In this document: piece by piece, positions 30,701 through 40,869 of the stretch
Layout of the letters: every line of letters begins with the position of its first letter
How positions within the stretch are numbered: position 1 is the first letter of the stretch
NCBI GenBank assembly: GCA_039545275.1
Contig: BCHS01000002.1
Coordinates: forward strand, 1,426,001-1,490,000
Direction of reading: 5' to 3'
Source of the DNA: Pseudomicrostroma phylloplanum
Taxonomy: Eukaryota; Basidiomycota; Exobasidiomycetes; Microstromatales
DNA length: 64,000 nt
Program-made: the position numbers and the translations under genes
Notes under the pieces: generated by a model
Seen by the model: only the letters and a program-made list of their open reading frames with translations
The model's database searches: none
Told to the model about the DNA's origin: nothing

Positions 30701-31188
30701 TTGTGAGGCCCAGCATAGCCATTCGCCGTACTGGAGCTGCTTGGCGAGCGGAGAAGATTGGCAGGGGGAAGGAGTTGAGGAGGGATGGCAGACAGCGACT
30801 GGAAGGAGGAAGAGCTTCCGTGTCTGGCGTGGCCAGAGCCAACATGAGGTCTGCTAGTAGATGGAGCCTTCATCACCGGGCTCGACGCAAAGAAGCTGGC
30901 TGTCTTCGACGTGCCTGCGAGCGACTCGATGCTGCCATTGGAGTCCAGTCTGGGAAGACCGACAGCATTGGCTGCATCGCCAGTAGCTTCGTTTTTCACA
31001 GAAGCCTCGGAAGTCCCGTTTGCATCACCCGTTTGTCGGATGACAGCATCGGCATCGGGACTGATATTGCGATCCGACCCTGCCGTGACCAGACTCAGCT
31101 TGGGCAGCTGGACAGGATTGGCGTCCTCGGACATTTCCCGGTCCGTGCCAAAGGATCGGTAGCCGGGTGTCGAAGCGGACGAGACCAT
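27748..31188 (-). CDS. Ser/Thr protein kinase, CAMK-like, with a large insertion in the N-lobe
   Basis: A single exon of 1146 codons. The first 610 residues are Ser/Pro-rich and disordered. The glycine loop (TLGVGAFSQVVLG) lies near 626, and the ATP-binding lysine (ELVALKMI) is near 774. About 130 Ser/Arg-rich residues separate the two, where most kinases have fewer than 20. Then come VSWVREVEVLKHIEHPSLI, the catalytic loop HRDIKLEN near 873, DFG (LTDFGLS) near 910, and CGSEEYAAPEL near 935. A second insertion of about 90 residues follows GGLPFVEG before LLRRDANKRGS. All catalytic residues are present, so an active kinase is expected. The substrate recognition features look like the CAMK group of fungal kinases; I cannot name the orthologue. 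Confidence 0.85.
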   Translation of the reverse strand: MVSSASTPGYRSFGTDREMSEDANPVQLPKLSLVTAGSDRNISPDADAVIRQTGDANGTSEASVKNEATGDAANAVGLPRLDSNGSIESLAGTSKTASFFASSPVMKAPSTSRPHVGSGHARHGSSSSFQSLSAIPPQLLPPANLLRSPSSSSTANGYAGPHNDYHTYDTGSGHPLRQGSSRRQHERRPSSFRTAAIQLSSPSDYYDTSALSSAGSIRSRRNWDEFEGKPITPLPSPGIGQEEMESRDSMFGGAYTLGKYGLDRGVGTRPDSTWTRLHDLNGEDSVSSGDGLLSVRPSPFLSAPEVSASHAGPSTRFSPPPAARDHPESSGPPRSTEMATRSVSKTKNFFTASHTPIPPARTPVKGSEQSSHARSVSNQSATSTTSWDSPPSAASASVQSPWLPLRYQKSDLPDSTDGFSAASGSRLASPPPPLWSKRPALQQRTSDSTSSPLNTTMTAGRNPNAEVMRSQGSPVCQGTSSIASPLNLAGGPTALGPHSRRPEEVVDSGPLDRRNQGPSEQLSSSSIIPPRPSAPDEAPQSALSRPSTSADSSAQLTAQPRRPLSTSRIGSISDTDAPLQSPSTVVPSPGGRGRSGTMLDDDVTMEESEDEATNRVGRYRVERTLGVGAFSQVVLGAPLPPKASVFSLVRVASPSQTPSVHSEDGKDLDTGSKEKDAAGSRLRALHWPRPWRKSSMSHLTAESSSRSPSRGFLSKRTTSPAASQVSSSLNLPASLAVPHSRSASQDVALELLQSRPGTPGTINEDVSTGGELVALKMIERQPCDQNERMRVSWVREVEVLKHIEHPSLIKFINAFSTPRHHVLVLERVGGGELFDLLSAHHSELAQREWLIRRLFAELANAVGWMHSIHLVHRDIKLENIILTRDLFTAMSPGELTPSAVGQVPLLKLTDFGLSRFMDPNKAFLETRCGSEEYAAPELIIGKKYDGRKTDCWAMGVVLYSLICGGLPFVEGSPGTATSPSSLALGGFGVNSTSASLQMVTNSTREGPHRGGGADDGDPQRDARKRKAHLLRIAKGDLRWPSQTNDESLDVPPPSLCPSSNRLVTPYAKHIVSRLLRRDANKRGSAWECFEDPWLTHGSFLSTEGGESTARGEVVEMPPDPRTAEGAIWLSTRAYVRAGVGPVAEVD

Positions 31189-32119
31189 TGGCTAGCTGTC
31201 TCGCCGCCCGACCCTAGCGGTCTCTGAAGCGAAGCGAAGGTGACGTGACAGGACGAGCGGTCTTGTGAGAGGCAGCAAATAATCGCGGAGGCGGATGGCG
31301 GGGAGGGCGTGTCTTGGACGCGTGAGATCGTGCAGAATGGAATCACGATAGCGGGGAGGCTTCGCAGAGTCAGGAGTCACGAGGAGTCGCAAGCGAGGGA
31401 GCTCTACGGGAGGGCAAGCAATCTCTGAAGTGTAGAGGGGGAGGGGCGACGGGGGGGAAGAGGAGGGGCAGCAAGGTACAACGGTGCGGTAGACGGAAGC
31501 AGGATGGATGTGCCTTGGCTCTCGTCTGACCCAGGGCGACGGAACTGCGCGACCCAAAAGTGCCGGCCATGCCGGTTCGGAACATAGGGACACAGTGCGA
31601 GCAGCCGCCGCATCTAAACGAGGAATGATAGGTTGGAGTACACAGGGGACCGGATAGAAGTGACTAGATGGACAGGCTGGTGTAGACATAGACCGTGACA
31701 GTAGAAGAGGAAACGGAAAAGTATGAGACTACATAGGGCGCCGGCGTGAGGAGAACCAGCAGAAAGGAGTCCGTAAAGGCACAGTAGCGTCGGAGTCTGT
31801 AACCCGGTACCAACGTTCTGGGGCAAGGCTCAGCCAGATGCCTACACCGGTTTTGATACATATAGTGTAAGCTTTGCGAGGAAGGAAAAGAGAGCTCGTA
31901 ACGCTGGCTGAGAACAAGAAATGAGTCTTCCGAGGTAGTCATCTGGCCTTTGTCAGGCGAGGGCACTAGCTGACACCGAGGGTGGACAGGAAGAGAATAC
32001 ACAAGCGCGTCCCATGGTTTTGAGGCCAGACCGGCAGCCGAGGAACAGCACTGTCGCACGTCACCTGCCGCTCCTCCGTTCGTGGTCGCGATTGTTGTAG
32101 CATTCGATCCTGACCCGCG
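31189..32119. other. Intergenic: kinase upstream region and 3' region of the glyoxalase-like gene
   Basis: Both neighbours are on the minus strand. The 931-bp stretch has a G/A-rich run near 31430-31465 and short open frames with no recognisable protein. No RNA gene is seen. Confidence 0.45.
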
Positions 32120-33590
32120 TCATCGCTGCTTCGTACCCACAAAAGGCAGTCGATCTCGAAGTTTCTTCATGGTGGGCGTTGGTGGGGTTCTACAAGAACC
32201 GGAATTTGTAGAGATACGTCGCTGGAAAAAGTAGGTGCCGCCTGCTGCTGTCGCCGCCGTCTTCTCCCTCGTGCCATTGGGAGAGCTGGGAAGGCTCCTG
32301 TGAGTGTTGTACTGCAGATCACCGCCTCCGTTACCTTCGGTATTTCCAACCGACTTGGCATAGGAGGAAAGCGTCCTGAAGAGGGTGTTGGGCGCTGTCT
32401 TACGCCTGGCCGAGAGCGGCGGCCTTGGATTCACACACGCCAAGTCGATGTTCTTCGGCGCATTGTGCCTACCGACTTTGACTTGGTCACTTGCCGGTTC
32501 GGCCAGCCGAACAGTAGCGCTACCCGCGATACATTTGATGCTGCCGCTTCCGTTGTTGCTGCCGTTGCTGTAAGCGGTAGAGGAGGCTGACGCCGAGGTC
32601 GACGTATGAAGGTCCCTGATACTGCTCAACACCGATCCTCCTGAAGTTGGTGGCGCCAGTCCTGGGCCATCATTCGCAGCGCTGGAAGTTTTGATGGTGG
32701 GAATTGCAAAGTGGGTCGAAACCGGGCTCGCAGGGCTCAGAGGGCTTCCACCCACTGCTGCACCGTTAGACCAATGGGGGTGCTGATAATTTGGGCTACC
32801 TCCTCGAAATTGACTGAGAGCAGGCATACCTGGAGGTGGAGGGAGGTAGCCGTCCGCTGTGGCAGCCCAGTCTCCGACCGCCGTGCTTTCAGTCAAGGAT
32901 CGAGAAGTAGAGTCCCTTGATGATGAGGTGATGATCTTTTCGAGCTGCCTTTTGAGCGCACGAGACTGATCGATCTGACAGGATAGTAGCTGTAGGCTGT
33001 ACCCGTCAGGGTCGGCGATGACCGCGTACCCTTGCTCGGTGGTCCCAGGCTCCAGAATGTTTACGCCCATGCTCTGCATTCTAGTGAGAGCTCCCTCCAA
33101 GTCCGTGACGTTGATGCAGAGATGACAGAAGCCCGGAGCCCCGTGTCGAACGCGGAAGGAATCATCGCTTTCGTCTCCTGCGACGTGGATGAGCTGGAGT
33201 AGTCCCCTGCGCTGTCCAAATTCCAGCTCAGGCGTCTCACTGTCGATAGGGCTCGGGAAGGCTAGGAAGATCATCGTGACATCACTGGCAAGGGGAAGCA
33301 CGTGTTAGTGGAACAGTATCGTTCTCCTGATATCGATAGCCAGTCACCCGTCCTACTCACTGGCTCTCGGTCTCCTTGACCACGTCCATTCCTAGAACCT
33401 GGGTGTAGAACCACTTCGACCTCTTCTGGTCTTTGATCTGTAGAGCGCAAGAGTGGAAGCCGAACCCTTGCGTGGCTGCCTTGACTTGTCTCTGTGACGC
33501 TTCTCTGGCCATAGCCTCGAAGACTTCATCCTCCTGAAGGGCCTTTGAATGGGTGGGAGAGCTCGACATGGCTGTTGGGCTGATGGCCAT
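32120..33590 (-). CDS. Glyoxalase-I-like VOC protein with substituted metal ligands and a long Ser-rich tail
   Basis: Two exons fit: 33590-33361 and 33284-32120, giving 464 residues. Residues from about 43 to 180 follow glyoxalase I (lactoylglutathione lyase): FHSCALQIKDQKRSKWFYTQVLGMDVVKE, then MIFLAFP, GLLQLIH, GFCHLCINVTDL, RMQSMGV and IADPDGYSLQLL. By-eye alignment to human GLO1 places its four metal ligands (Gln33, Glu99, His126, Glu172) at Ser47, Gln107, His131 and Gln175. Three of four are changed, including the catalytic glutamate. Canonical lyase activity is therefore doubtful. About 280 residues after the fold are Ser/Gly/Pro-rich, ending basic (KKLRDRLPFVGTKQR). The fold assignment is firm; loss of activity is inference from the alignment. 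Confidence 0.85.
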
Positions 33591-34220
33591 CTCGAAGGTG
33601 GCGAGGAGGCGTGATGTCGTCTATGATACAATACTTCTGTTCCGAATCTGTTGGATCGAGCAATATTGAGAATCAAGCCAGCGCGGCTCGTTACTTGGCC
33701 GACTCGAACAGCCGAAGGCGAGTCCGATCTGCTGGGAATAGCTTCCGGGTAGGAATGGGGCTGGGACAAGCCACGTGAGCCGGGAACCTTTGAGGCTGGT
33801 TCAGGGGCGTGTGATGTCCTAAGAGGATCACTGGGAGTACCGCAGACTGTCGCGGAGCTTTCAGGAGGGGAGACTCGGTGCTGGTCTTGTGTAACCGATT
33901 GTTAAGGATGATGGAAAGGAGCAAGGCGGAGGCGGGGAGAGAGTGGAGAAGCTGTTTTAGGGCTCATCGAGTAGCGACTATTGAAGCTCCGCCAGGGCGC
34001 ATTCAGGGCGACGACAGGCGGGAAAACTCGTACCGGGCTGGACAGCAAGCGTTTCTAATGTCGTTCGTTCGATGATGCAATAAAATACAGGATGCTTGGT
34101 TGCGTGAGAGGTGTGTGGGTATGATCTGACTACCTGGAGGGAATATCAGCCTCGGCAGATTTGAAGCCGTGAGAATCTATTCTTCCGCTGCCCTCCTCTT
34201 GACTCCTGACCCGTCTCTCC
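33591..34220. other. Intergenic: upstream of the glyoxalase-like gene, downstream of mtRF1
   Basis: Both flanking genes read leftward. No gene, RNA or repeat is supported in these 630 bases. Confidence 0.4.
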
Positions 34221-35678
34221 TTACTTTTCCTTTGCGGCAGTCTTGAGACGGGCATCTACAATTGCCTCTCTCTCTCTCTGCTGAAGGCCTTCTACGAAAG
34301 TACCCAAGCCGCCCTCCTCTTCTCCTTCCATGAAGGCGTCAAGGCCAGAGAGGGACATCTGTAAACGATGATCCGTCACCCGATCCTGAGGGTAATTGTA
34401 TGTTCTCACCCTGTCGCCTCGGGAAAGCCCTACAATCTGCTCGCCTCTCAGATTCCTTGCATCCTCCTCGTCCTGCTTTACTTTGAGGTCCATCAGCCGG
34501 CCACGAAGGATGGCCCAAGCCTTGACGCGGTTCTCTTGTTGAGATCGTGAATCCTGCATCGAGACTGTGATGCCGGTAGGAAGATGAGTCAGGCGGATAG
34601 CTGACTCGGTCTTGTTGACGTGCTGGCCGCCAGCGCCCCTGCTACGCATCACTTCCGTCTTGACATCCTTGGGATCGACCACGTCGTCAACAGTCTTCTC
34701 GCTGGCACTCGCGTCGAAGGGCAGTACGACAATTGCAATAGTGCTACTCTGCAGCTTGGCCGACTTTGTCGTCGCAGGGACTCTTTGTACCCTGTGAATG
34801 CCCGCCTCGAAGCGCAGACGACCGTAGGCACCGGGACCCTCAACCTGCAGGATCGCCTCACGCAGACCGGTCAGGCCTGCCATGGACGAAGATTCCGGCT
34901 CGATCATCGACATTGTCTGTACTGACCAGCCTGGTTGAGCACTACACCATCGCTGGTACATCCTCGTCATCGATGCGACGAAGATCGAGGACTCTGCTCC
35001 ACCAATGGAGTTACGTAGTTCAATGATGGCGCCTGAAGCATGGAGAGGATCTTCGGGAAACATTGCCTCAACAAGCTGGTCCCGGCACTGTTCTTGAGCC
35101 TCAAGAAGACTTGTGATCTCCTCTTCAGCTAACGTCTTCATGTCGGCGTCTGTCTCATTGGAGAGGATTGCCTCAGCACTTTGTATTTGCTGTGTGGAGG
35201 AGTTCAGGACTTCAGCATTCAATGCGAGATGATGAGAGGTCTGGATGTGCTATCCACAACTCACCCTCTCGTAGCCTTTCCATGACTTCCAGACCTCCTG
35301 GAGAGCTCTCTGTTCGCTCAAGGCTTTGGCTCGTTGTGCATATTCCGCGCTAGAAGGATCGAGTGAATCTAGCTCAGTTTGAGCTGCGCCTTGCGACTGA
35401 GCATCCAGGGTGAGCTGCGCCAGTCGTATGGCAGGATCTGAGGATGCCGCGTGGGAGGAAGATTTGCGGGCAGTGAAGACTTGATGTGCATGTCTACTGC
35501 GTATGGGCCAGCCGCCTGATGTTCCTCCTGCCCGAGCAGATGAAGACAAGAGTAGGTGGTCGTGGATGCTCCGACTCCGTAGTGCCGATGCTCTCGCAGG
35601 CCGATTGAGCGCGCTTGCGGTGCTTGTGGCTCTTACAGCCTGTGTGACTGCTTTACGCGAGCCATTCGAGATCAGCAT
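34221..35678 (-). CDS. MRF1: Mitochondrial peptide chain release factor 1
   Basis: Class I release factor that ends mitochondrial translation at stop codons. Two exons fit: 35678-35265 and 35189-34221, with a 75-nt intron, giving 460 residues. The start at 35678 (MLISNGSRKAV) leads into an Arg/Ser/Ala-rich stretch without acids, a good mitochondrial presequence. The helical N-domain continues across the splice as KGYER-QIQSAEAIL. Later blocks are GGAESSIFVASMTRMY, GAYGRLRFEAGIHRVQRVPAT and the peptidyl-hydrolase loop RSRGAGGQHVNKTESAIRLTHLPTG, with RVRTYNYPQDRVTDHR near the end. These match RF1 rather than RF2 or ICT1, which is smaller. It is divergent from beta-COP. Confidence 0.93.
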
Positions 35679-36230
35679 CTCCCGGCTGCGAGATCGTAGC
35701 CGTCTGTCTGAGCAATGTAGAGGAGACCTAAAAGGGTAGTGATCCGCACCAAGGAGAAGCGGAAGGGGCTGTCCGCCCTGTCCGGCCTTGACTTCTTCCA
35801 AAGCAACACTCACTTGGTCGGTGCCTCGGCTCATCCCGCGCGCAGACACGCTGGACAGTCCGGCGGGGCAACAGACAGCGTACAGGCAGCCAGCCCGCCT
35901 TGACCAGAGAACAACTCGCTCACCATCACCACCACGACGACCACCTCCTACCCGCGCCGACGTCTACCTCCTCACAACACCTCCAACGAGACAGAGGAGA
36001 AGGAGAGTGACAGCTCCAAGACCGTCTCCCTCCACGACATCAGTTGCGCCTCCCCTCCGACGCCGGCGGCCTTCCCACTGCAGCTTCTGGCTTCCTTGCC
36101 TCGAGACGTGTAGCTCTCCACGCCTTGCCCTTGACCCTTGCAGCTGCTACATCCTCCTCCTCCCTTTGCCCTCGCCGAATTTGCTCGGGTACTTGCAGTC
36201 CATCACCGAGCAGTTACAGGAGCTTCAACC
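35679..36230. promoter_or_regulatory. Divergent promoter region between MRF1 and SEC26
   Basis: The 552-bp gap separates two opposite starts. The SEC26 side is C-rich and pyrimidine-rich from about 35900 to 36200, as expected of a leader. Open frames run through it but have no recognisable content. Confidence 0.55.
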
Positions 36231-39200
36231 ATGGATTCAACCGCATACACGGTAGTTGCGCCGACCGAGGACACTGGCGCTGAGCTCACTCCATCTGAGC
36301 TTCGCGGCATCCTCCAGAAAGCCGACGACGATGTCAAGCTGCAAACGCTTCGGAGAATCATAGTTTCGAGTCTCAATGGCCAGACACAACCCACACTGTT
36401 GATGCCGATCATCCAGTATGTTCTCCCATCGAAGAGCAAGCAGATCAAGAAGATGCTGCACTTCTACTGGGAGGTGTGCCCCAAGTATGATGAGAAGGGG
36501 GAGCTCAAACAAGAGATGATTCTTGTGGTCAACGCCATCAGGAATGATCTCCAGCATCCCAACGAATATATTCGAGGCTCTACTCTACGCTTCCTGCAGA
36601 AGATCAAGGAGCCAGAGCTTCTTGAGCCCCTGGTCCCATCGATTCGCCTCTGTCTTGAGCATCGTCACTCTTACGTCCGCAAGAATGCCGTATTCTGCAT
36701 CTACTCGATCTATCAGCGCCATGAGGCCATGATCACGGATGCTCCGGAGGTGATGCTCACCTTCCTAGCCGCAGAAGCCGATTCCACCTGTAGGAGGAAT
36801 GCCTTCATCCTACTCTCCCACACAGCTCCTGCCAGAGCGATTGAGTACCTGATGGGCGTCTTCGAGACTATCCCAAGTATGGACGAGCTCATGCAGCTGG
36901 CGGTCATTGAGCTGATTCGAAAAGAGTGCAAGGGTGAAAGTGCTCATAAGGTGAGTGCTCATGAAGCAACGCGGAAGGTGCCGTGATGCAATCTCATGCT
37001 CATCGCGTTGTCATTCTTTCCCGAACAGACCAAGTACATTCGAGCCATCTCGGAACTGCTCTCGGCACCGTCGCATGCTGTCAAGTATGAGGCTGCCATC
37101 ACTCTGACGACCCTGACTCAGAGTTCGGCTGCCATCAAGGCCACCGCTAGCGCTCTCATCGAGCTGGCAGTCAAGGAATCCGACAACAATGTGAAGCTCA
37201 TCGTCCTCTCTCGTCTTGACGTACTGCGCACGAAGCACGAGCACGTCATTGATGCCCTGGTCATGGACCTGCTGAGAGTCCTTACAGCTCCGGACATGGA
37301 GGTGCGGCGGAAGGGTCTGGGCATTGCCCTCCAGATGGTCTCGAGTCGTAATGTTGAGGAGGTAGTCCTGCTGCTGAGAAAGGAGCTCATGAAGACAGTC
37401 GAGAACGCCAATGGTGCAGGAACTACCACACAGGAGCGCAACATCGAGTATCGCCAGTTGCTCATCCAGTCTATTCACCAGTGCGCTATTCGCTTCTCAG
37501 AAGTCGCGTCCAAGGTGGTCCACACTTTGATGGAATTCCTTGGCGACTCTTCGAACCCATCCGCGATCGACGTGATCGTCTTCGTTCGAGAAGTCGTCGA
37601 GAAATTCCCTGACCTACGCTCGACGATTATTCAGAAGCTCCTTCAGACGTATCCCCAGATCAAGAGCGGCAAGGTCTTCCGTGGAGCTTTGTGGATCGTT
37701 GGAGAGTACTGCGAAGCGAAAGAAGAGATCGAGGATGCTTTGAGTCACATTAGGCAAGTCGTAGGAGACGTGCCTATTCTCGCAGCGGAAGAGCGTCTTC
37801 TCCAACAAGAGGAGTCGAAAGAAAGCAATGGCCAGGCTGATGATGCGAGTGCTGCTGCTGCTTCGTCGGTAACGAAGGGATCGACCGCACGAGTGCGAGC
37901 CGATGGAACTTACGCAACCGAGACTGCCTTCAATTCGGAGTCGAGCGTGAGCGCACGACTTGAGGCCGTCAAGAACGCTACCAAGCCGCCGCTCCGGTCC
38001 CTGATTCTGCTCGGAGACTTCTACACAGCTACCGTGCTTTCGTCTTCCCTGACTAAGCTCATCATGCGCCTCAACAGCCTGCCAGACGTCGACGCTGGAC
38101 ACAAGAACGCGCGGAGGGCCGAGGCTATGCTGCTGATGACTTCGGTTGTCCGGGTCGGACAGAGCAAGTTCGCAGCCGCTACCATCGATGAGGATTCACA
38201 GGAGCGCATCCTGGAGTGTATCGAGACGCTCGCAGGTCTGCAAGCTTCCGAAGGCGGCAGTGAGCAAGACAAGGATGCGGTACAGGAGGTCTTCCTACAT
38301 GATACCAAAGCAGCGTATGCTAAGATGGTAGAGGCGGAAGAGAAGAAGAAGGCAGAGATCAAGGCGCTGGAGAGCAAGGTGAAGCAAGTTCAGCCCGACG
38401 ATATGATCTCTTTCCGTCAGTTGGCCAAGAAGAGCGCAGCAGAAGCCGAGGCAGAGGATGCCGAGCGGGAGCTTACTCAGGCTACTGGTGTGTCAGAGAG
38501 GGCAAAGGAGGACTTTGTCGGCAAGCTCAAGAGAGTGGTCCAGCTTACTGGTTTCTCAGACTCGGTCTATGCAGAGGCGTATGTCAACGTTCAGCAGTTC
38601 GACATTCTCCTTGACGTACTGATCGTCAATCAGACGTCGGCAACGCTGCAGAATCTGGGCATCGAGTTCGCTACGTTGGGTGACCTCAAGTTGGTGGAGC
38701 GACCTTCTACACACACACTCGGTCCCTACGCCTTCCAGTCCATCAAAGCCACCATCAAGGTGAGCTCGACAGAAACTGGAGTCATCTTTGGCAACATCAT
38801 CTACGAGGTCACCGAGAAGGGCCACAAGACCTCGACGGCAGCTCCCGAGAGCGCCTGCGTCGTCCTGAACGACATCCACGTCGACATCATGGACTACATC
38901 AAGCCTGCCTCATGCACCGAGATGCAGTTCAGGTCTATGTGGACCGAATTTGAGTGGGAAAACAAGGTCAATGTGAACACGACGTTCAGCGATCTACACA
39001 AGTACCTGCAGCACATGATGAAGTCGACAAATATGGCTTGTCTCACTCCTTCGGCCTCACTGGCCGGCAGCTGTGGCTTCCTCTCTGCCAACCTCTACGC
39101 CCGGTCCCTCTTTGGAGAAGATGCGCTCGCCAACGTCAGCATCGAGCAGCTGGACGATGGGACAGTCCAGGGTCATGTGAGGATCAGGGCGAAGACGCAG

Positions 39201-39311
39201 GGCATCGCACTTTCGTTGGGTGATCGCATCACCGTCGCTCAGAAGGGTCCCTCAGCAGACGACGAGGAAGGAAACCTTGACGGCGAGGACGTGGGAGACT
39301 TGCTACTGTGA
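36231..39311 (+). CDS. SEC26: Coatomer (COPI) subunit beta
   Basis: Trunk subunit of the COPI coat for Golgi-to-ER and intra-Golgi transport. Two exons fit: 36231-36950 and 37029-39311, giving 1000 residues against about 950-970 in the family. The start is ATG at 36231 (MDSTAYTVV). Trunk signatures include MLHFYWEVCPKYD, EMILVVNAIRNDLQHPNEYIRG, TLRFLQKIKEPELLEPL, YVRKNAVFCIYSIY and FRGALWIVGEYCE. The C-terminal beta-COP and appendage-platform region has FDILLDVLIVNQTSATLQNL, TLGPYAFQSIKATIKV and a block around WTEFEWENKVNVNT. The ending EGNLDGEDVGDLLL is acidic. A charged helix near residue 700 (KKKAEIKALESKVKQ) is also family-like. The protein is complete. Confidence 0.95.
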
Positions 39312-39462
39312 GGAAGTCTGGTTGAACGATTCCTGTACAGCTGTTCAGCCGATGGCAAAATCTACATATCCGATCGAGAGTAAAGTACATTGGGCGAAAC
39401 CGTGTGTATGATGATAGTAGTACAGATGGTGTGACATGACGGATATCTCTGTTGCTCTCAGC

Positions 39463-40064
39463 TCAATGCTCCAGCAATACGTTGGCTGGAGGCTTTCCCT
39501 GCGTCTCACTGTGAATTGGCAGGACTGACTGTCAGTATCTCGTCTATCCCCAGCGATGAGAGCCAATCTCTTCTTACTCACGTTAGAGCTCCTGGCAGGA
39601 TGTAGGTGAATCTTCCGCTTTTCAACGGAGGTGGTGTGACTTCGTAGCCTAGAGGCAGGTCGCATCTCGAGCAGTGGAAGCGGTACTGCTTCTCCATCTT
39701 TCCATCGGGCCTGAGGAGAGGATCACAAGAGCTGTCAATTGGTTGTCGAGGCAGTAGTACCTATTGTCTGCGCGCCTCATACCGCCTCTCCCGATACTCA
39801 CCTCTTCATCATGACCTGTTTCCCCTGTCTAGCACTAATCTTGAAGACTCTCTTCACCTTGATCCTCCCCCTCGCATCAGGTGGACTATCCAGACATCTC
39901 AGAACGTGAGCTCCATCCAAGGGCCGTGTTGGGACTTGAGAGAGAGGACGATCACATACGAGGGCAAAGTCACCACAGATGCAGTACAGGACGCGGAGAG
40001 GGGTGGCTTCCTGGCCTGCATCGTTGGAGGCTGAGATTGTGGAGCGTGAGATGACCTTTGGCAT
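39463..40064 (-). CDS. STEEP1/CXorf56 (UPF0428) family protein, short form
   Basis: Three exons fit: 40064-39802, 39710-39582 and 39508-39463, giving 145 residues. The start MPKVISRSTIS and the motifs LYCICG, QVPTRPLD, RRPDGKMEKQYRFHCSRCDLPLGYE and TYILPGAL follow the human STEEP1/CXorf56 order: MPKV.SRS, YCLCG, a CxxC pair with LPL.Y. Two CxxC-type pairs could bind zinc. The human protein is about 222 residues and has a C-terminal helical region that is absent here. STEEP1 promotes exit of STING from the ER in animals; the fungal role is unknown. The 39312-39462 gap to the SEC26 stop is only 151 bases, so the 3' ends nearly touch. Confidence 0.82.
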
Positions 40065-40869
40065 GGCGGATGGGCGATGAGAGTAGAGGACAGCAGACAG
40101 AGGAGGGGATGAGCTCGCAATGGAAGGACGTGCGTATTGGTGAGAAGCAGGCGACGGCGGAGATGCGCGGGACGGAAGCAAGCCGCGATTGCTGCCCTGC
40201 GATGGCATTCCACTCTTGCGGACAAGACGACACAGGATACCTTCTCTAGCTTCCCTCGAACTTCCCTACCTCGACTCTTCGTTTTTGACTGTCGATACTC
40301 CCTTCCTGCTACTACACCGCTCGCTCGCTCATCTCGCCGTACCGCCCGGCCTCACGAGCTCCTTCAACCAGTACGCCTTTCTCACGCCTTCACTCTCCAT
40401 CTTCGTCTGCCCTTTCAAGATCTCAGACTGCATATACTCGAGCAGCAACAAGGCAAGCCTACCTGCCTCCGCCTATACATTGAGCGGCTTCATTCCCACA
40501 TCGAACATCGCTTCATCGTCTACTTCGCTCATCAGAGAAACCGACACCTTTCATCTGCAACCCTACTGCTGCCGTGGCTATCTCTCTGTAATTGTTCTCA
40601 TCGCAAACATCAAGTCGGCTCGCCTGTCTATCAGCCCCAGCGCAGTCACAAGCAACGCAGCATACCTTCATCAGCTACTCGACCGTTCACTACAGTACCC
40701 TTCTCCGCAACCTCTCGACGCAAAGATCTAGCCTCTGATCGCACAAGCGGACGACCCCCGGTCCGTCCCGACTTCGGAACAGCCTTTCGAAGGACCACCT
40801 ACCCTCTCCCGCAAATCAGCTTCAACGATCTCATATAAACTACTACTAGCTCCTGTCTGTTCTGCTTAG
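40065..40869. promoter_or_regulatory. Divergent promoter region between the STEEP1-like and STRAP genes
   Basis: The 805-bp gap separates two opposite starts. The STRAP side is C/T-rich. A TATAAA lies at 40836-40841, only about 30 bases before the STRAP ATG, so it could be in the leader. Two overlapping open frames cover the gap but look like pyrimidine-rich leader sequence. Confidence 0.5.

Noticed and set aside
36138..36230. An in-frame upstream ATG that would extend beta-COP by about 31 residues
   Set aside because: The extra residues (QLLHPPPPFALAEF-like) look like translated leader; the ATG at 36231 begins where family similarity starts.
40137..40838. A 233-codon open frame upstream of STRAP
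   Set aside because: The sequence is pyrimidine-rich leader, the product is Arg/Ser/Pro/His-rich with no domain, and it sits between two divergent starts where promoters and leaders are expected.
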